Positions 8,167-16,882 of a stretch of 64,000 bases of DNA are shown in pieces. The notes beneath the pieces were generated by a model that was not told where the DNA came from, made no database searches, and saw only the letters and a program-made list of their open reading frames with translations. The number at the start of each line of letters is the position of its first letter. Position 1 is the stretch's first letter. The DNA comes from an uncultured Flavobacteriales bacterium (lineage in GTDB: Bacteria > Bacteroidota > Bacteroidia > Flavobacteriales_F > PHOS-HE28): contig CALMPI010000052.1 of NCBI GenBank assembly GCA_937872175.1, forward strand, positions 27,534-91,533, in the 5' to 3' direction. The position numbers were made by a program, and so were the translations under genes.

Positions 8167-10191
8167 ATGGTACGCACGAACAAGATCCTGATCCCCCTGC
8201 TGCTCGGTGCTGCGCTGTTCAGCACCGCGCTCTCCGCCCAGACCAACTTCAGTGGCTTCAACTACCAGGCGGTGGTGCGCGATACGAACGGCGACCCCCT
8301 GCCCAACCAGAACGTCGGGGTCCAGCTCGTGATCAGCTGCGGCATCCTGCAACCCTATGTGGAAGACCATTCGGTCACCACGGATGCCAATGGCCTCATG
8401 GACCTGGTGATCGGCGAGGGCACTCCGGTCTTCGGATCGGCGCCGTTCAACACGATCGATTGGAGCGGGTGCGGGACCTGGACCTGGAACGTCACGGTCT
8501 CGATGGACATCACCGGCGGTACTAATTACAGCCTGCTCGGCTCGCAGCAGATGAAAGCGGTGCCCTTTGCGCTCAATGCCCTTTCCACGGCCAACCCGCC
8601 ACTGACCGGCTGGGCGCTGGTGGGCAATGATGTGCACAACACGAACACCGGCAACGTGGGGGTCGGCACCAGCACACCTGCGCACAAGCTGGATGTACAA
8701 GGGTCGATCAACGCCGGAGGCGGGCTCTACGTGGGCGATGAGCAGACCATCACCTACGATGGCGCGGGCCGGACGGAGTTCTTCGACGAAGCGGGGATCG
8801 AGCACATGGAGTTCAATGGGTACAACACCACGTTCGGGGCGCAACCGACCTACATCACGGACCAGTTCGCGATCGGGCTGGATCCCGCATTGGAGTTACC
8901 TGCCGCCGATCTGCATGTGAAAGGCACCTTCCGCCTGGAGGATGGCAACGAGGCGGCCGGCAAGGTGCTCACGAGCGATGCGGACGGGAATGCGTCGTGG
9001 GGACCAGCCGCCGCTGCGACCGGATGGGCATTGAACGGCGCCGACCTGCACAACACGAACAACGGGAATGTAGGCATCGGAACCTCTACTCCGACGAGTC
9101 GGTTGACACTATCGCGGGATGTCGGTGCCACCACCGGTCAGCTGGAACTGAGCCAGACGCATGGGATCACCGATGGCGAGTACGATGGGCTATTCTTCAA
9201 GCAGCGTTACCCCGGCTCCCCAGTGACGGACTTGGGCAGTTTTCGCCTGGTGAACAAAAGCAGTGGGTACCCGGACCTGGCGTTCTACACCCGGAATTCG
9301 GGCACCAATAACGAGCTTGAGCGAATGAGGATCATGGGCAATGGCAACGTGGGCATTGGCACCAGCACCCCATCGAACCGCCTGACCGTAAGTGGCCATT
9401 TCGGCATCGGCACCTTGATGAACCTGGAACAGGTCACTCCCTCTTGGGGAAGCCCGGCCTTGTTCACAGCACATCGGTACATACAGACCAACACGGCCGC
9501 GACCGATGGAAACTGGAAGCAGTTCAATGTAGGGGCTGGTGGCGTGTCCATCGGATTCTCAGAAGTACCGGCGTACGCCAGCACGGATGCACTCTACGTG
9601 AACGGACGTGTAGGGATCGGGACCAATGGGCCGGGAGCCGATCTGGAAATAGTGGAGCCCACAGATGCAAATGGCGCCATAGTCCTGAAGTTGAACAACC
9701 CGAGCCAGCGCCGATTGGAGGTGTACTCGCCGGGATCGGACGTCAATGCGCCGTGGGTCTTTGATACACCCAATTCGATCAAGTTCAGGGCAGATGGCAA
9801 CGACATCAAGAGCCTCTACCTGGACCCCAACGGCAACGTGGGCATCGGGACGCTAAGTCCGCAATCGAAGCTGGCCGTGAACGGCAAGATCACCTGCAAA
9901 GAGGTGGAGGTGACCCTGGCCAACTTCCCGGACTATGTGTTCGATGAAGGCTACGATCTAATGACCTTGGACGAGGTGGCCGCCTATATCCGACAACACG
10001 GCCACCTGCCCAATGTGCCCAGCGCCTGCGAGGTGGAAGAGAATGGTCTGGGGCTTGGCGAGATGAACCGGATCCTGCTGGAGAAGGTGGAGGAGTTGAC
10101 CCTGCACTTGATCGAGAAGGACCGCCAGCTGAAGCGGTTCGAGGAACGTCTCGCGATCACGGAGCAACGGTTTGGCACAACACGTTACTGA
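8167..10191 (+). CDS. Secreted tail-fibre-like protein with coiled-coil C-terminus
   Basis: 674 residues from the ATG at 8167, which gives a signal peptide (LIPLLLGAALFSTALSAQ); the 110 upstream codons in frame overlap the kinase and lack sense. The N-terminal domain (FNYQAVVRDTNGDPLPNQNVGV, about 20-130) is widespread at the start of Bacteroidota tail-fibre-like proteins. The middle has several NVGIGTSTP units, the typical linker of such beta-structured fibres. The C-terminus starts at SKLAVNGKITCKEVEV and ends with a charged heptad region (ILLEKVEELTLHLIEKD), probably a trimeric coiled coil. It is divergent from the kinase gene. A surface fibre or adhesin role is inferred; no phage genes are nearby. 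The paralogue at 16883 shares both ends. Confidence 0.8.
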   Translation: MVRTNKILIPLLLGAALFSTALSAQTNFSGFNYQAVVRDTNGDPLPNQNVGVQLVISCGILQPYVEDHSVTTDANGLMDLVIGEGTPVFGSAPFNTIDWSGCGTWTWNVTVSMDITGGTNYSLLGSQQMKAVPFALNALSTANPPLTGWALVGNDVHNTNTGNVGVGTSTPAHKLDVQGSINAGGGLYVGDEQTITYDGAGRTEFFDEAGIEHMEFNGYNTTFGAQPTYITDQFAIGLDPALELPAADLHVKGTFRLEDGNEAAGKVLTSDADGNASWGPAAAATGWALNGADLHNTNNGNVGIGTSTPTSRLTLSRDVGATTGQLELSQTHGITDGEYDGLFFKQRYPGSPVTDLGSFRLVNKSSGYPDLAFYTRNSGTNNELERMRIMGNGNVGIGTSTPSNRLTVSGHFGIGTLMNLEQVTPSWGSPALFTAHRYIQTNTAATDGNWKQFNVGAGGVSIGFSEVPAYASTDALYVNGRVGIGTNGPGADLEIVEPTDANGAIVLKLNNPSQRRLEVYSPGSDVNAPWVFDTPNSIKFRADGNDIKSLYLDPNGNVGIGTLSPQSKLAVNGKITCKEVEVTLANFPDYVFDEGYDLMTLDEVAAYIRQHGHLPNVPSACEVEENGLGLGEMNRILLEKVEELTLHLIEKDRQLKRFEERLAITEQRFGTTRY

Positions 10192-10198
10192 TACTACC

Positions 10199-11704
10199 AT
10201 GCGCTACATCCTTCCTTCATCATCAACGCTGGTGGTCGTCATATCGGCCTGCACCACCGTGTATTCACTCCGCGCTCAAGAGGTATTCCAAGGACGTCAG
10301 GTGCAAACCGCGCCGGGCACCGAGGAGGTGCTTGGCAAACTCTTCTCCGAGGTGACCGTGGTCAGCCTGGACGCGGGCGCCATTCACGCATTCGTGCGCT
10401 CGCATCCAGAGCACAGCGCCTTCACGCTGGACCTCGGGGAAGGACATCGATACGGGATCGATCTGCACGAACACGACCTGCGCTCGCCGGATTACCTCGC
10501 GCAAGAGACCGGGCCCATGGGGCTGGTCACCCTGGAAAGAACACCGTGCGTGACCTACGCCGGTTACTTGCACGGTGCTGCTGGCACGAGTGTCAGGCTG
10601 AACATACAGGCCCACCGTATCTGGGGGCACCTGCGCTCCAAGGCAGGGGTCGTTCATTTGGAACCTCTGCAGAACATCATCCCGGATGCGCCACAGGAAG
10701 TGCATGTGTTGTACCAAGGCAAGGATATCATCGCCGAGTCTCCAGGTGAATGCGGCGCCACTGCCGAGCCACAGGGGCCCGATCCGCTGAAAGGCGGCGT
10801 CGCCGGACAGGTGAAAATGACGGGCGATGACTGTCGGAAACTGGATATCGCGACGGAATCAGACTGGGAGTTCTACAGTGGTGGCGAAACATTCGCAGAT
10901 ATCCAGGGCAACCTGAACCTTGTGGAGGACATCTACTACAGCTACTTCAACACGGCATTCAAGATCAGGTACCAGCATCAATGGACCACATCCGCCGATC
11001 CCTATAGCAACAACAACAGCGGTTGTTCGGATCCCGGTGAGTTGCAGGAGTTCGAAGCCCACTGGCGGAACAACTTCGCCCACATCCGGCGCGATATCAG
11101 CGTACTCTATACCGAAAAGGACTATGCAGGATCTACGGTCGGGTGCGCCAATGTAAGCACCTTCGGCAACGGGATCACCAACAACGGGACTGTGCAGAAC
11201 AGTGGTGCTTATAGCGTGAACATGTGGCTCGATGATGTCATTCATGTTCAAGCGCATCGCACGCAGCTCATCGCACATGAGATGGGCCATAATTTCGGCG
11301 CGACACATGATGACTCGAATTGTGGGTTCTTCGAGTCCGGCAATATCATGTGCTCCGGCGGTCTGTGGGTGAATCTGGATTTTCTGCCCCAGGCCGTTGC
11401 CCAGATCGAGGCGGACATGAACCATACAACGGGCAATGCGGAGCACGATGGCCGCCGTGCCATGCGAGAGCGCCACGCCCCTGCCAACGCACTTGGGTCC
11501 TTTGAAATGTCCGTCCCATCAAGCTTTGGGGGGAATGTCTTGATCATGGATGGACCCTGCGCATTCTCTAACACAACGGCAGGTCAATTCACGTTCCCCG
11601 CCACAGAAACGGTGAAGCTGCTTCCCGGCTTCAGCACAGCGGCGCAGACGGGCCAAAGTGTCCTCATGTTCGCAAGCTCCACTTGCCAGCTCTTCAACCC
11701 TTGA
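10199..11704 (+). CDS. Secreted metzincin zinc metalloprotease (reprolysin-like, M12B type)
   Basis: 501 residues. The ATG at 10199 is 7 bp after the previous stop and precedes a hydrophobic signal segment (TLVVVISACTTVYSLRAQ). A pro-region (about 25-200) is followed by the catalytic domain with zinc motif HEMGHNFGATHD (His360, Glu361) and a Met-turn (NIMCSGG). Cysteines around the catalytic site (DDSNCGF) suggest an extracytoplasmic fold. The C-terminal part resembles the 3-coathanger stack (TVKLLPGFSTAAQTGQ) and not a canonical T9SS domain. Protein hydrolysis outside the cell is the expected role. It lies in a co-directional run with the tail-fibre gene upstream and the module-carrying protein downstream. 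Confidence 0.88.
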   Translation: MRYILPSSSTLVVVISACTTVYSLRAQEVFQGRQVQTAPGTEEVLGKLFSEVTVVSLDAGAIHAFVRSHPEHSAFTLDLGEGHRYGIDLHEHDLRSPDYLAQETGPMGLVTLERTPCVTYAGYLHGAAGTSVRLNIQAHRIWGHLRSKAGVVHLEPLQNIIPDAPQEVHVLYQGKDIIAESPGECGATAEPQGPDPLKGGVAGQVKMTGDDCRKLDIATESDWEFYSGGETFADIQGNLNLVEDIYYSYFNTAFKIRYQHQWTTSADPYSNNNSGCSDPGELQEFEAHWRNNFAHIRRDISVLYTEKDYAGSTVGCANVSTFGNGITNNGTVQNSGAYSVNMWLDDVIHVQAHRTQLIAHEMGHNFGATHDDSNCGFFESGNIMCSGGLWVNLDFLPQAVAQIEADMNHTTGNAEHDGRRAMRERHAPANALGSFEMSVPSSFGGNVLIMDGPCAFSNTTAGQFTFPATETVKLLPGFSTAAQTGQSVLMFASSTCQLFNP

Positions 11705-11707
11705 CCC

Positions 11708-12736
11708 ATGGCCATGCACGCGATGAAGAACGGATCGGGTCGGCCCGGTCGGCATCTCGAATGCTTTGAGAACCGCGCATCCCGGCACTGGCAGCGCCTT
11801 TTCCTACATGGATTCCTGCTCTGCTTGGCCGGGTCGGACCTTGCCGCCCAAACCCTCGTCTCCTCCGCCGGCACCTCGGCCACCCTCCCCACCGGCTCCA
11901 TCAGCTGGTCCATGGGCGAGCCGATCATCGGCACCGCCATCGTGCCCGGAGGCGTCGTTACACAAGGCTTCCAGCAACCCGGCGTCGTGAAGGTGCGACT
12001 AAGGCTCGGCGCTATCCTGGAGGGTCCGTACGCCTCGGCCACCGGTCTGATGAACGACGCGCTCCGCAGCACCGGTGTCCTTCCCTTGAGCGAGCCCTAC
12101 TCGGCGCTCGGCTACGCGTTCGAAGGTGGCGGTGGTGAGACGACGACGGCACCCGTCCTGGCCGTTGTGGGTAGCGATGCCATTGTGGACTGGGTAGTGG
12201 TTGAACTGCGTGACCCGATCGACCCGACCGTGATCGTCGCATCGCGCAGCGCACTGCTTCAACGCGATGGGGACATCGTTGAATTGGACGGGGTATCCCC
12301 GGTCGGCATCAGCGCCTCAGCGGGTGACTATCACATCGCCGTGCGCCACCGCAATCACCTGGCGGTGATGAGCGCTTCACCGTACGCGCTGGATGCGGTC
12401 CCGAACGTGATCAACTTCAGCCTGGCAGGAACGCCCGCCTACGGCACGAACGCCCGCAAGAGCATCACCGGCACCTTCCCCGCGCTGGTGCTCTGGGCCG
12501 GCGACGTCACCTTCAACGGCCAGGTGAAGTACGCCGGTGGCGGCAATGACCGGGATCCCATCCTGGTGCGCATCGGCGGCACGGTGCCCACCAACACCGC
12601 CAACGGTTACTTCCCCGAGGACGTCAACCTCAACGGCCAGGTGAAATACGCTGGCAGCGCCAACGACCGCGATCCCATCCTGGTGAACGTCGGTGGGGTG
12701 GTGCCCACGAACACGCGGGTGGAGCAGGTGCCGTAG
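11708..12736 (+). CDS. Small secreted protein with dockerin-like C-terminal module
   Basis: 342 residues. A hydrophobic stretch (FLHGFLLCLAGSDLAAQ) near residue 35-48 fits a signal peptide with a long n-region; an internal Met may be the true start. Mature part: a short beta module (LVSSAGTSATLPTG...GFQQP), then from about 11992 the shared C-terminal module with GLMNDALRS, AIVDWVVVELR, LLQRDGD, RHRNHL and two NG-VKYAG-NDRDPIL loops. There is no catalytic domain, so the protein is essentially the module alone. Paralogues lie at 21075 and 32207. Function unknown; a surface structural role is inferred from architecture. A strong hairpin follows the gene. Confidence 0.75.
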   Translation: MAMHAMKNGSGRPGRHLECFENRASRHWQRLFLHGFLLCLAGSDLAAQTLVSSAGTSATLPTGSISWSMGEPIIGTAIVPGGVVTQGFQQPGVVKVRLRLGAILEGPYASATGLMNDALRSTGVLPLSEPYSALGYAFEGGGGETTTAPVLAVVGSDAIVDWVVVELRDPIDPTVIVASRSALLQRDGDIVELDGVSPVGISASAGDYHIAVRHRNHLAVMSASPYALDAVPNVINFSLAGTPAYGTNARKSITGTFPALVLWAGDVTFNGQVKYAGGGNDRDPILVRIGGTVPTNTANGYFPEDVNLNGQVKYAGSANDRDPILVNVGGVVPTNTRVEQVP

Positions 12737-12772
12737 AGCCCCCCCCCCTCTGCTGAACACCCCGCACGTCCT

Positions 12773-12806
12773 GCGAAAGCCCCGGCACCTCGGCCGGGGC
12801 TCTTCG
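12773..12806 (+). terminator. Hairpin terminator after module protein
   Basis: The stem AGCCCCGGC / GCCGGGGCT (12778-12801) is perfect and is lengthened by GCGAA / TTCGC with one bulged base. It lies 37-70 bp after the stop at 12736. A short pyrimidine run follows and a C-rich tract precedes it. Confidence 0.6.
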
Positions 12807-12915
12807 CGTTCGGGGGCCGGCCCGGCACGCACCCCTAACAAAGGTTCTATTGCGTACCGGACCCTGAAGGCCAAGTTTTGCCCGGACCCCTTCAACGCCC
12901 CGCGCACCCTCTTCC

Positions 12916-14493
12916 ATGAACCCCCTTCTCCACCGCCTATCCCCCGTCCTGTTCACCGCCGTTGCCTTATGCTCCGGCGCGCAGGCCAACAACATCCAGG
13001 TGAGCAACGCCACGCTCACCGGCAACGACGGCACCGCCGGCATTTGCTTTGTCCAGTTCGACCTGAGCTGGCAGAACTCGTGGCGCGGCGGCGGCGCGAC
13101 GAACAATGATGCCGCGTGGGTCTTCGCCAAGTTCAAGACCGGTGCGGGCGTGTGGCACCATGTGCGATTGAGCAATACCGGCCATGTGGCGCCTTCGGGC
13201 AGCCAGATCGACCTGGGCCTGCTGACCCCCGGCTCGGCGTTCAACGCCACCACGAACCCGGTGCTCGGCACCTTCATCCGGCGCAACGCGGAAGGCACCG
13301 GCACCTTCACGGCCACAGGGGTGCAGCTGCGCTGGACCTATGGCGCGCAAGGTCTTGCCTTCAATGACATTACGGAGCTGCGTGTGTACGCCATCGAGAT
13401 GGTGCTGGTGAACGGCGGTGCTTTTGCGGCAGGCTCCGGTGGAACGGCACCGAACGAGTTCACGCTCACCACCATCACCACGGCCAATGCATCCACGGCG
13501 CCCAGCGGGACGGGAGCGCTCGGAGGACAGGCCGGCGGCCACCCCACGGGGTCTTCTCCCGGCGGGAACGCGGCCTATCCGAACGGCTTCAATGCGTACT
13601 ACTGCATGAAGTATGAGATCAGCCAGCAGCAGTACGTGGAATTCCTGAATACGCTTACCCGCGGTCAGCAGGACACCCGGACCGGCACCGCGCTGGGGGC
13701 CGCCGTAACGAGCGTCACCAACCGCTTCGTGATGTCGAACAGTGCCACGCAGCAGAACCGCAACGGGATCCGATGCGATGCTACCGTAGCGGCCAACGAC
13801 CCGATCGTGTTCTACTGCGATGCGGACGGCAACGGCACGGGTGGCGAAGCCCCCGACGGCTTGTGGCTCGCGTGCAACTTCCTGAGCTGGCCTGATGTGG
13901 GTGCCTACCTGGACTGGAGCGGCCTGCGTCCGATGAGCGAGCTGGAGTACGAGAAGGCCTGTCGTGGCGGCCTGCCACCGGTGGCCCAGGAGTTCGCCTG
14001 GGGCACCACGACCATTGCACTTGCCTCGTACTTTCTGGCTAACGACGGTAGATCCCAGGAAACCATCGAATTCAACTACTCGCTGACCGGTGGCAATTGC
14101 AATCGTGGAACGCCGGGCAACTTCATCAATGGACCTGTTCGGGTGGGCATCTTCGCCGCGAACGGCTCGAACACGGGCCGGATGACCGCCGGGGCCGGGG
14201 CACCGGGCATTATGGAACTCAGCGGCAACGTGAGCGAGTTCGTCGTGGACCTGTTCGATCTCGGGGTCAGTTACACCGGTCTGCACGGGGATGGCATCCT
14301 ACAGGCCGATGGTGGCCACACGACGGCCCAGTGGCCCAACAACGTCTCGGGTGACGGCGCCACGATCCGCGGGGGGGGCTTCGCCGCTTCATCCGGCCCG
14401 CTGCGCACATCCGACCGCAGCAGCATCCTGAGCACGGGCTGGGGTACCCGGTTCAGTTCAGCGGGCGGCCGCGGCGCACGCACGGCACCTTGA
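12916..14493 (+). CDS. Secreted protein with formylglycine-generating-enzyme-like (SUMF1) domain
   Basis: 525 residues with a signal peptide (LLHRLSPVLFTAVALCSGAQA). The first ~200 residues are a beta-rich region of unknown family. From about residue 223 an FGE-sulfatase-type fold is recognisable: YYCMKYEISQQQYVEFLN, then LSWPDVGAYLDWSGLRPMSELEYEKACRGG, GIMELSGNVSEFV, and a final GGGFAASSGPLRTSDRSS. The paired cysteines used by true formylglycine-generating enzymes are not evident, so catalysis is doubtful; many such domains in Bacteroidota are structural or ligand-binding. No canonical T9SS signal or shared module is present at the C-terminus. The next gene starts 3 bp after its stop, indicating co-transcription. 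Confidence 0.78.
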   Translation: MNPLLHRLSPVLFTAVALCSGAQANNIQVSNATLTGNDGTAGICFVQFDLSWQNSWRGGGATNNDAAWVFAKFKTGAGVWHHVRLSNTGHVAPSGSQIDLGLLTPGSAFNATTNPVLGTFIRRNAEGTGTFTATGVQLRWTYGAQGLAFNDITELRVYAIEMVLVNGGAFAAGSGGTAPNEFTLTTITTANASTAPSGTGALGGQAGGHPTGSSPGGNAAYPNGFNAYYCMKYEISQQQYVEFLNTLTRGQQDTRTGTALGAAVTSVTNRFVMSNSATQQNRNGIRCDATVAANDPIVFYCDADGNGTGGEAPDGLWLACNFLSWPDVGAYLDWSGLRPMSELEYEKACRGGLPPVAQEFAWGTTTIALASYFLANDGRSQETIEFNYSLTGGNCNRGTPGNFINGPVRVGIFAANGSNTGRMTAGAGAPGIMELSGNVSEFVVDLFDLGVSYTGLHGDGILQADGGHTTAQWPNNVSGDGATIRGGGFAASSGPLRTSDRSSILSTGWGTRFSSAGGRGARTAP

Positions 14494-14496
14494 ACC

Positions 14497-16728
14497 ATGG
14501 TACCCTACGCACCTGCGGTACCCCCAGGGACCATGGAATACGCGATATCATTCACCATTACCCGGTTCGTGAACGGACTGGCGGGAATGCTCCTGGCCCT
14601 GGGGCTGGTCGTGCCCTTGGTACCTGCCAATGCCCAATGCTTCGGAGGCTTCCAATTCCCCAGCGCCACGATCGTTCCCGATGACACCGGTATAGCTACG
14701 ACCATCAGCACGGCCAGCTTCGCGGGCGATCGTGCCAGGATCTCGCTCATCGCCGGGCGCACCTATCGATTCACCAGTAGCGTGCCTGCGGACTTCATCA
14801 CGGTCTCGGAGACCGCCACCTCCGGTGCCCTGGTCTTCGGCACCCAACCGCTCTTCTTCACCGCCACGGTCACGCAGGACCACTTCGTCCACTTCCACAC
14901 CAACTCCGCTTGCGGCACACAGAACAGTGCACGCACCACCACGGTCACGCGTACCTATTGCGCGGCCGGTGCCAATAGCTGCGGGGGAGGCGACGAGTCC
15001 ATCCTGAAGGTGAGCATGGGCGGCATCAACAACAGCTCGGGCGGCTGCGGTGGCAATGGCTATTCGGATTTCAGCCAACAGGTCACCGGGGTGTTCACCG
15101 GGCAGGCCGAAACGATCACGGTGACCAATAGCAATGGGTTCTCCGGCGACCAGGTACGTGTGTTCGTGGACTGGAACCGGAACTTCAGCCTTTCGGATGC
15201 GGGCGAGGAGTTCATCCTCACCACCACGGACAACCTCTCGTTCACAGGTAGCATTACAGCCCCACCGGGCACCTTGCCGGGCAACGTGCGCATGCGCGTG
15301 CGCCTCATGTTCCTCGGCACCGTCCAGCCTTGCGGCTTCACTTCCATCGGCGAGGTGGAGGACTACACACTGAACGTAGGCACCTTCGGCAATGGCGTAT
15401 ACGAGGGAGGGACAGGTCGCGGTGACGCGCAGGCGACCATCACGCCCGCGCCGATCGCTTCCAGCATTTACGAAGGCGGAAGCGGCCGTGGGGATGTGAC
15501 CGCGGCCATCACGCCGGCCCCGATCGCCTCCAGCATCTACGCGGGTGGTAGCGGCCGTGGCGACATCCAGGCACGCTTCGTCGTTGGCCTCTTCGACCTG
15601 TGTGAAGAGCCTGACACGGTATCGGTCTTTCCATTCGGCACGTGCGCTCCAACGCTGGGCACCACTGCGGAGGCCACACAGGACGGCGACCCGCCGAACT
15701 GCGACAGCGACGGAAGCTGGCCGGACGTGTGGTTCACGGTGAACACGGGGCCCAACTCCACCCTCATCGTCACCGTGGAGAAGGGTACGGCCCAGGACAT
15801 CGTGTTCCAGGTGCTCACCGGGGCATGTCCCGGACAATCGATCGGCTGTGGCATCCTGTCCTCGGGTCCGTTCTCGCTCCCTGTAGCGGTTACCCCGTTC
15901 ACTGATGTGCGGATCCGGGTCATGACGAACACCTTGTTCGGCCTACCCGGGACCTTCACCCTGTGTGTGACGGAGCCCGAACCCGTGCGTCTTGCACTCC
16001 GCGCCTTCCTGGAAGGGCCGTACAACGCCACCACCGGCCTGATGAACGACGCCCTACGCAGCAGCGGTCTGGTGCCGCTCGCGGAACCCTACACGACGCT
16101 CGGCTATGCCTTCACGGGCGGCGGCGGTGAAAGCACCACGGCCCCGGTGCTGGCCGTCACCGGCAGCAACGCCATCGTGGACTGGGTGCTGGTGGAACTG
16201 CGCAGCGACGCCAGCCCCACCACCGTGCTGGCCAGCAAGGCCGCCCTGCTGCAGCGCGACGGGGATGTGGTGGGCACGGACGGCACCTCGCCCGTCAGCT
16301 TCAGCCAGAGCGCCGGCACCTACCGCATCGCCATCCGCCACCGCAACCACCTGCCCGCGATGACGCTGAACGGCGTGGCGCTCTCGAGCTCGCCCGCCCC
16401 GGTGGACCTCACCGTGGGCACCACGGCCACCTTCGGCACCGACGCCCGCAAGAGCATCACCGGCACCTTCCCCGCGCTGGTCCTCTGGGCCGGCGATGTC
16501 ACCTTCAACGGCCAGGTGAAGTACGCCGGTGGCGGCAATGACCGGGATCCCATCCTGGTGCGCATCGGCGGCACGGTGCCCACCAACACCGCCAACGGCT
16601 ACTATCCCGAGGACGTGAACCTCAACGGCCAGGTGAAGTACGCCGGCAGCGCCAACGACCGCGACCCCATCCTGGTGAACATCGGCGGCACGGTGCCCAC
16701 GGCGGTGCGGAACGCGCAGTTGCCGTAA
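14497..16728 (+). CDS. Secreted GEVED-domain protein with GRGD repeats and dockerin-like C-terminal module
   Basis: 743 residues from the ATG at 14497; an in-frame ATG at 14533 is also plausible. Signal segment LAGMLLALGLVVPLVPANAQ. About nt 15050-15390 encode a GEVED domain (VFVDWNRNFSLSDAGEEF ... IGEVEDYTLNV). Three 23-residue repeats follow (15400-15580: YEGGSGRGD..ATITPAPIASSI), each with an RGD tripeptide. A cysteine-rich beta domain (about 15590-15975) precedes the shared C-terminal module (about 15982-16728). No catalytic motif is visible. It probably forms a transcription unit with the FGE-like gene and possibly the upstream genes. A surface or matrix protein role is inferred. Confidence 0.8.
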   Translation: MVPYAPAVPPGTMEYAISFTITRFVNGLAGMLLALGLVVPLVPANAQCFGGFQFPSATIVPDDTGIATTISTASFAGDRARISLIAGRTYRFTSSVPADFITVSETATSGALVFGTQPLFFTATVTQDHFVHFHTNSACGTQNSARTTTVTRTYCAAGANSCGGGDESILKVSMGGINNSSGGCGGNGYSDFSQQVTGVFTGQAETITVTNSNGFSGDQVRVFVDWNRNFSLSDAGEEFILTTTDNLSFTGSITAPPGTLPGNVRMRVRLMFLGTVQPCGFTSIGEVEDYTLNVGTFGNGVYEGGTGRGDAQATITPAPIASSIYEGGSGRGDVTAAITPAPIASSIYAGGSGRGDIQARFVVGLFDLCEEPDTVSVFPFGTCAPTLGTTAEATQDGDPPNCDSDGSWPDVWFTVNTGPNSTLIVTVEKGTAQDIVFQVLTGACPGQSIGCGILSSGPFSLPVAVTPFTDVRIRVMTNTLFGLPGTFTLCVTEPEPVRLALRAFLEGPYNATTGLMNDALRSSGLVPLAEPYTTLGYAFTGGGGESTTAPVLAVTGSNAIVDWVLVELRSDASPTTVLASKAALLQRDGDVVGTDGTSPVSFSQSAGTYRIAIRHRNHLPAMTLNGVALSSSPAPVDLTVGTTATFGTDARKSITGTFPALVLWAGDVTFNGQVKYAGGGNDRDPILVRIGGTVPTNTANGYYPEDVNLNGQVKYAGSANDRDPILVNIGGTVPTAVRNAQLP

Positions 16729-16769
16729 GGTGGGCGGCGCACCTCTACGCCCGGACCATCGATCAGCGC

Positions 16770-16787
16770 ATCATTGGTTCCAATGAT
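16770..16787. promoter_or_regulatory. 18-bp palindrome, candidate response-regulator operator
   Basis: ATCATTGGTTCCAATGAT has perfect 8-bp arms around a 2-bp centre. It lies 95 bp upstream of the tail-fibre gene at 16883. A half-site ATCATTGG follows at 16802-16809. Related 18-bp dyads occur at 22795 and 25996. The arm-2-arm layout resembles that known for NarL-family sites. Binding by the regulators at 4250 or 22122 is inference. Confidence 0.5.
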
Positions 16788-16882
16788 ACGGGCGCGTCAA
16801 CATCATTGGGATCCTCGACAGGGCGGGTCGCTTGAATACCTGAACCTTGCTCGGCGACCGACCCTCGAACACCGCCGCTCCC

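Noticed and set aside
12916..14493. Active formylglycine-generating enzyme
   Set aside because: The fold is recognisable, but the cysteine pair of the active site is not evident and no sulfatase gene is in the window.
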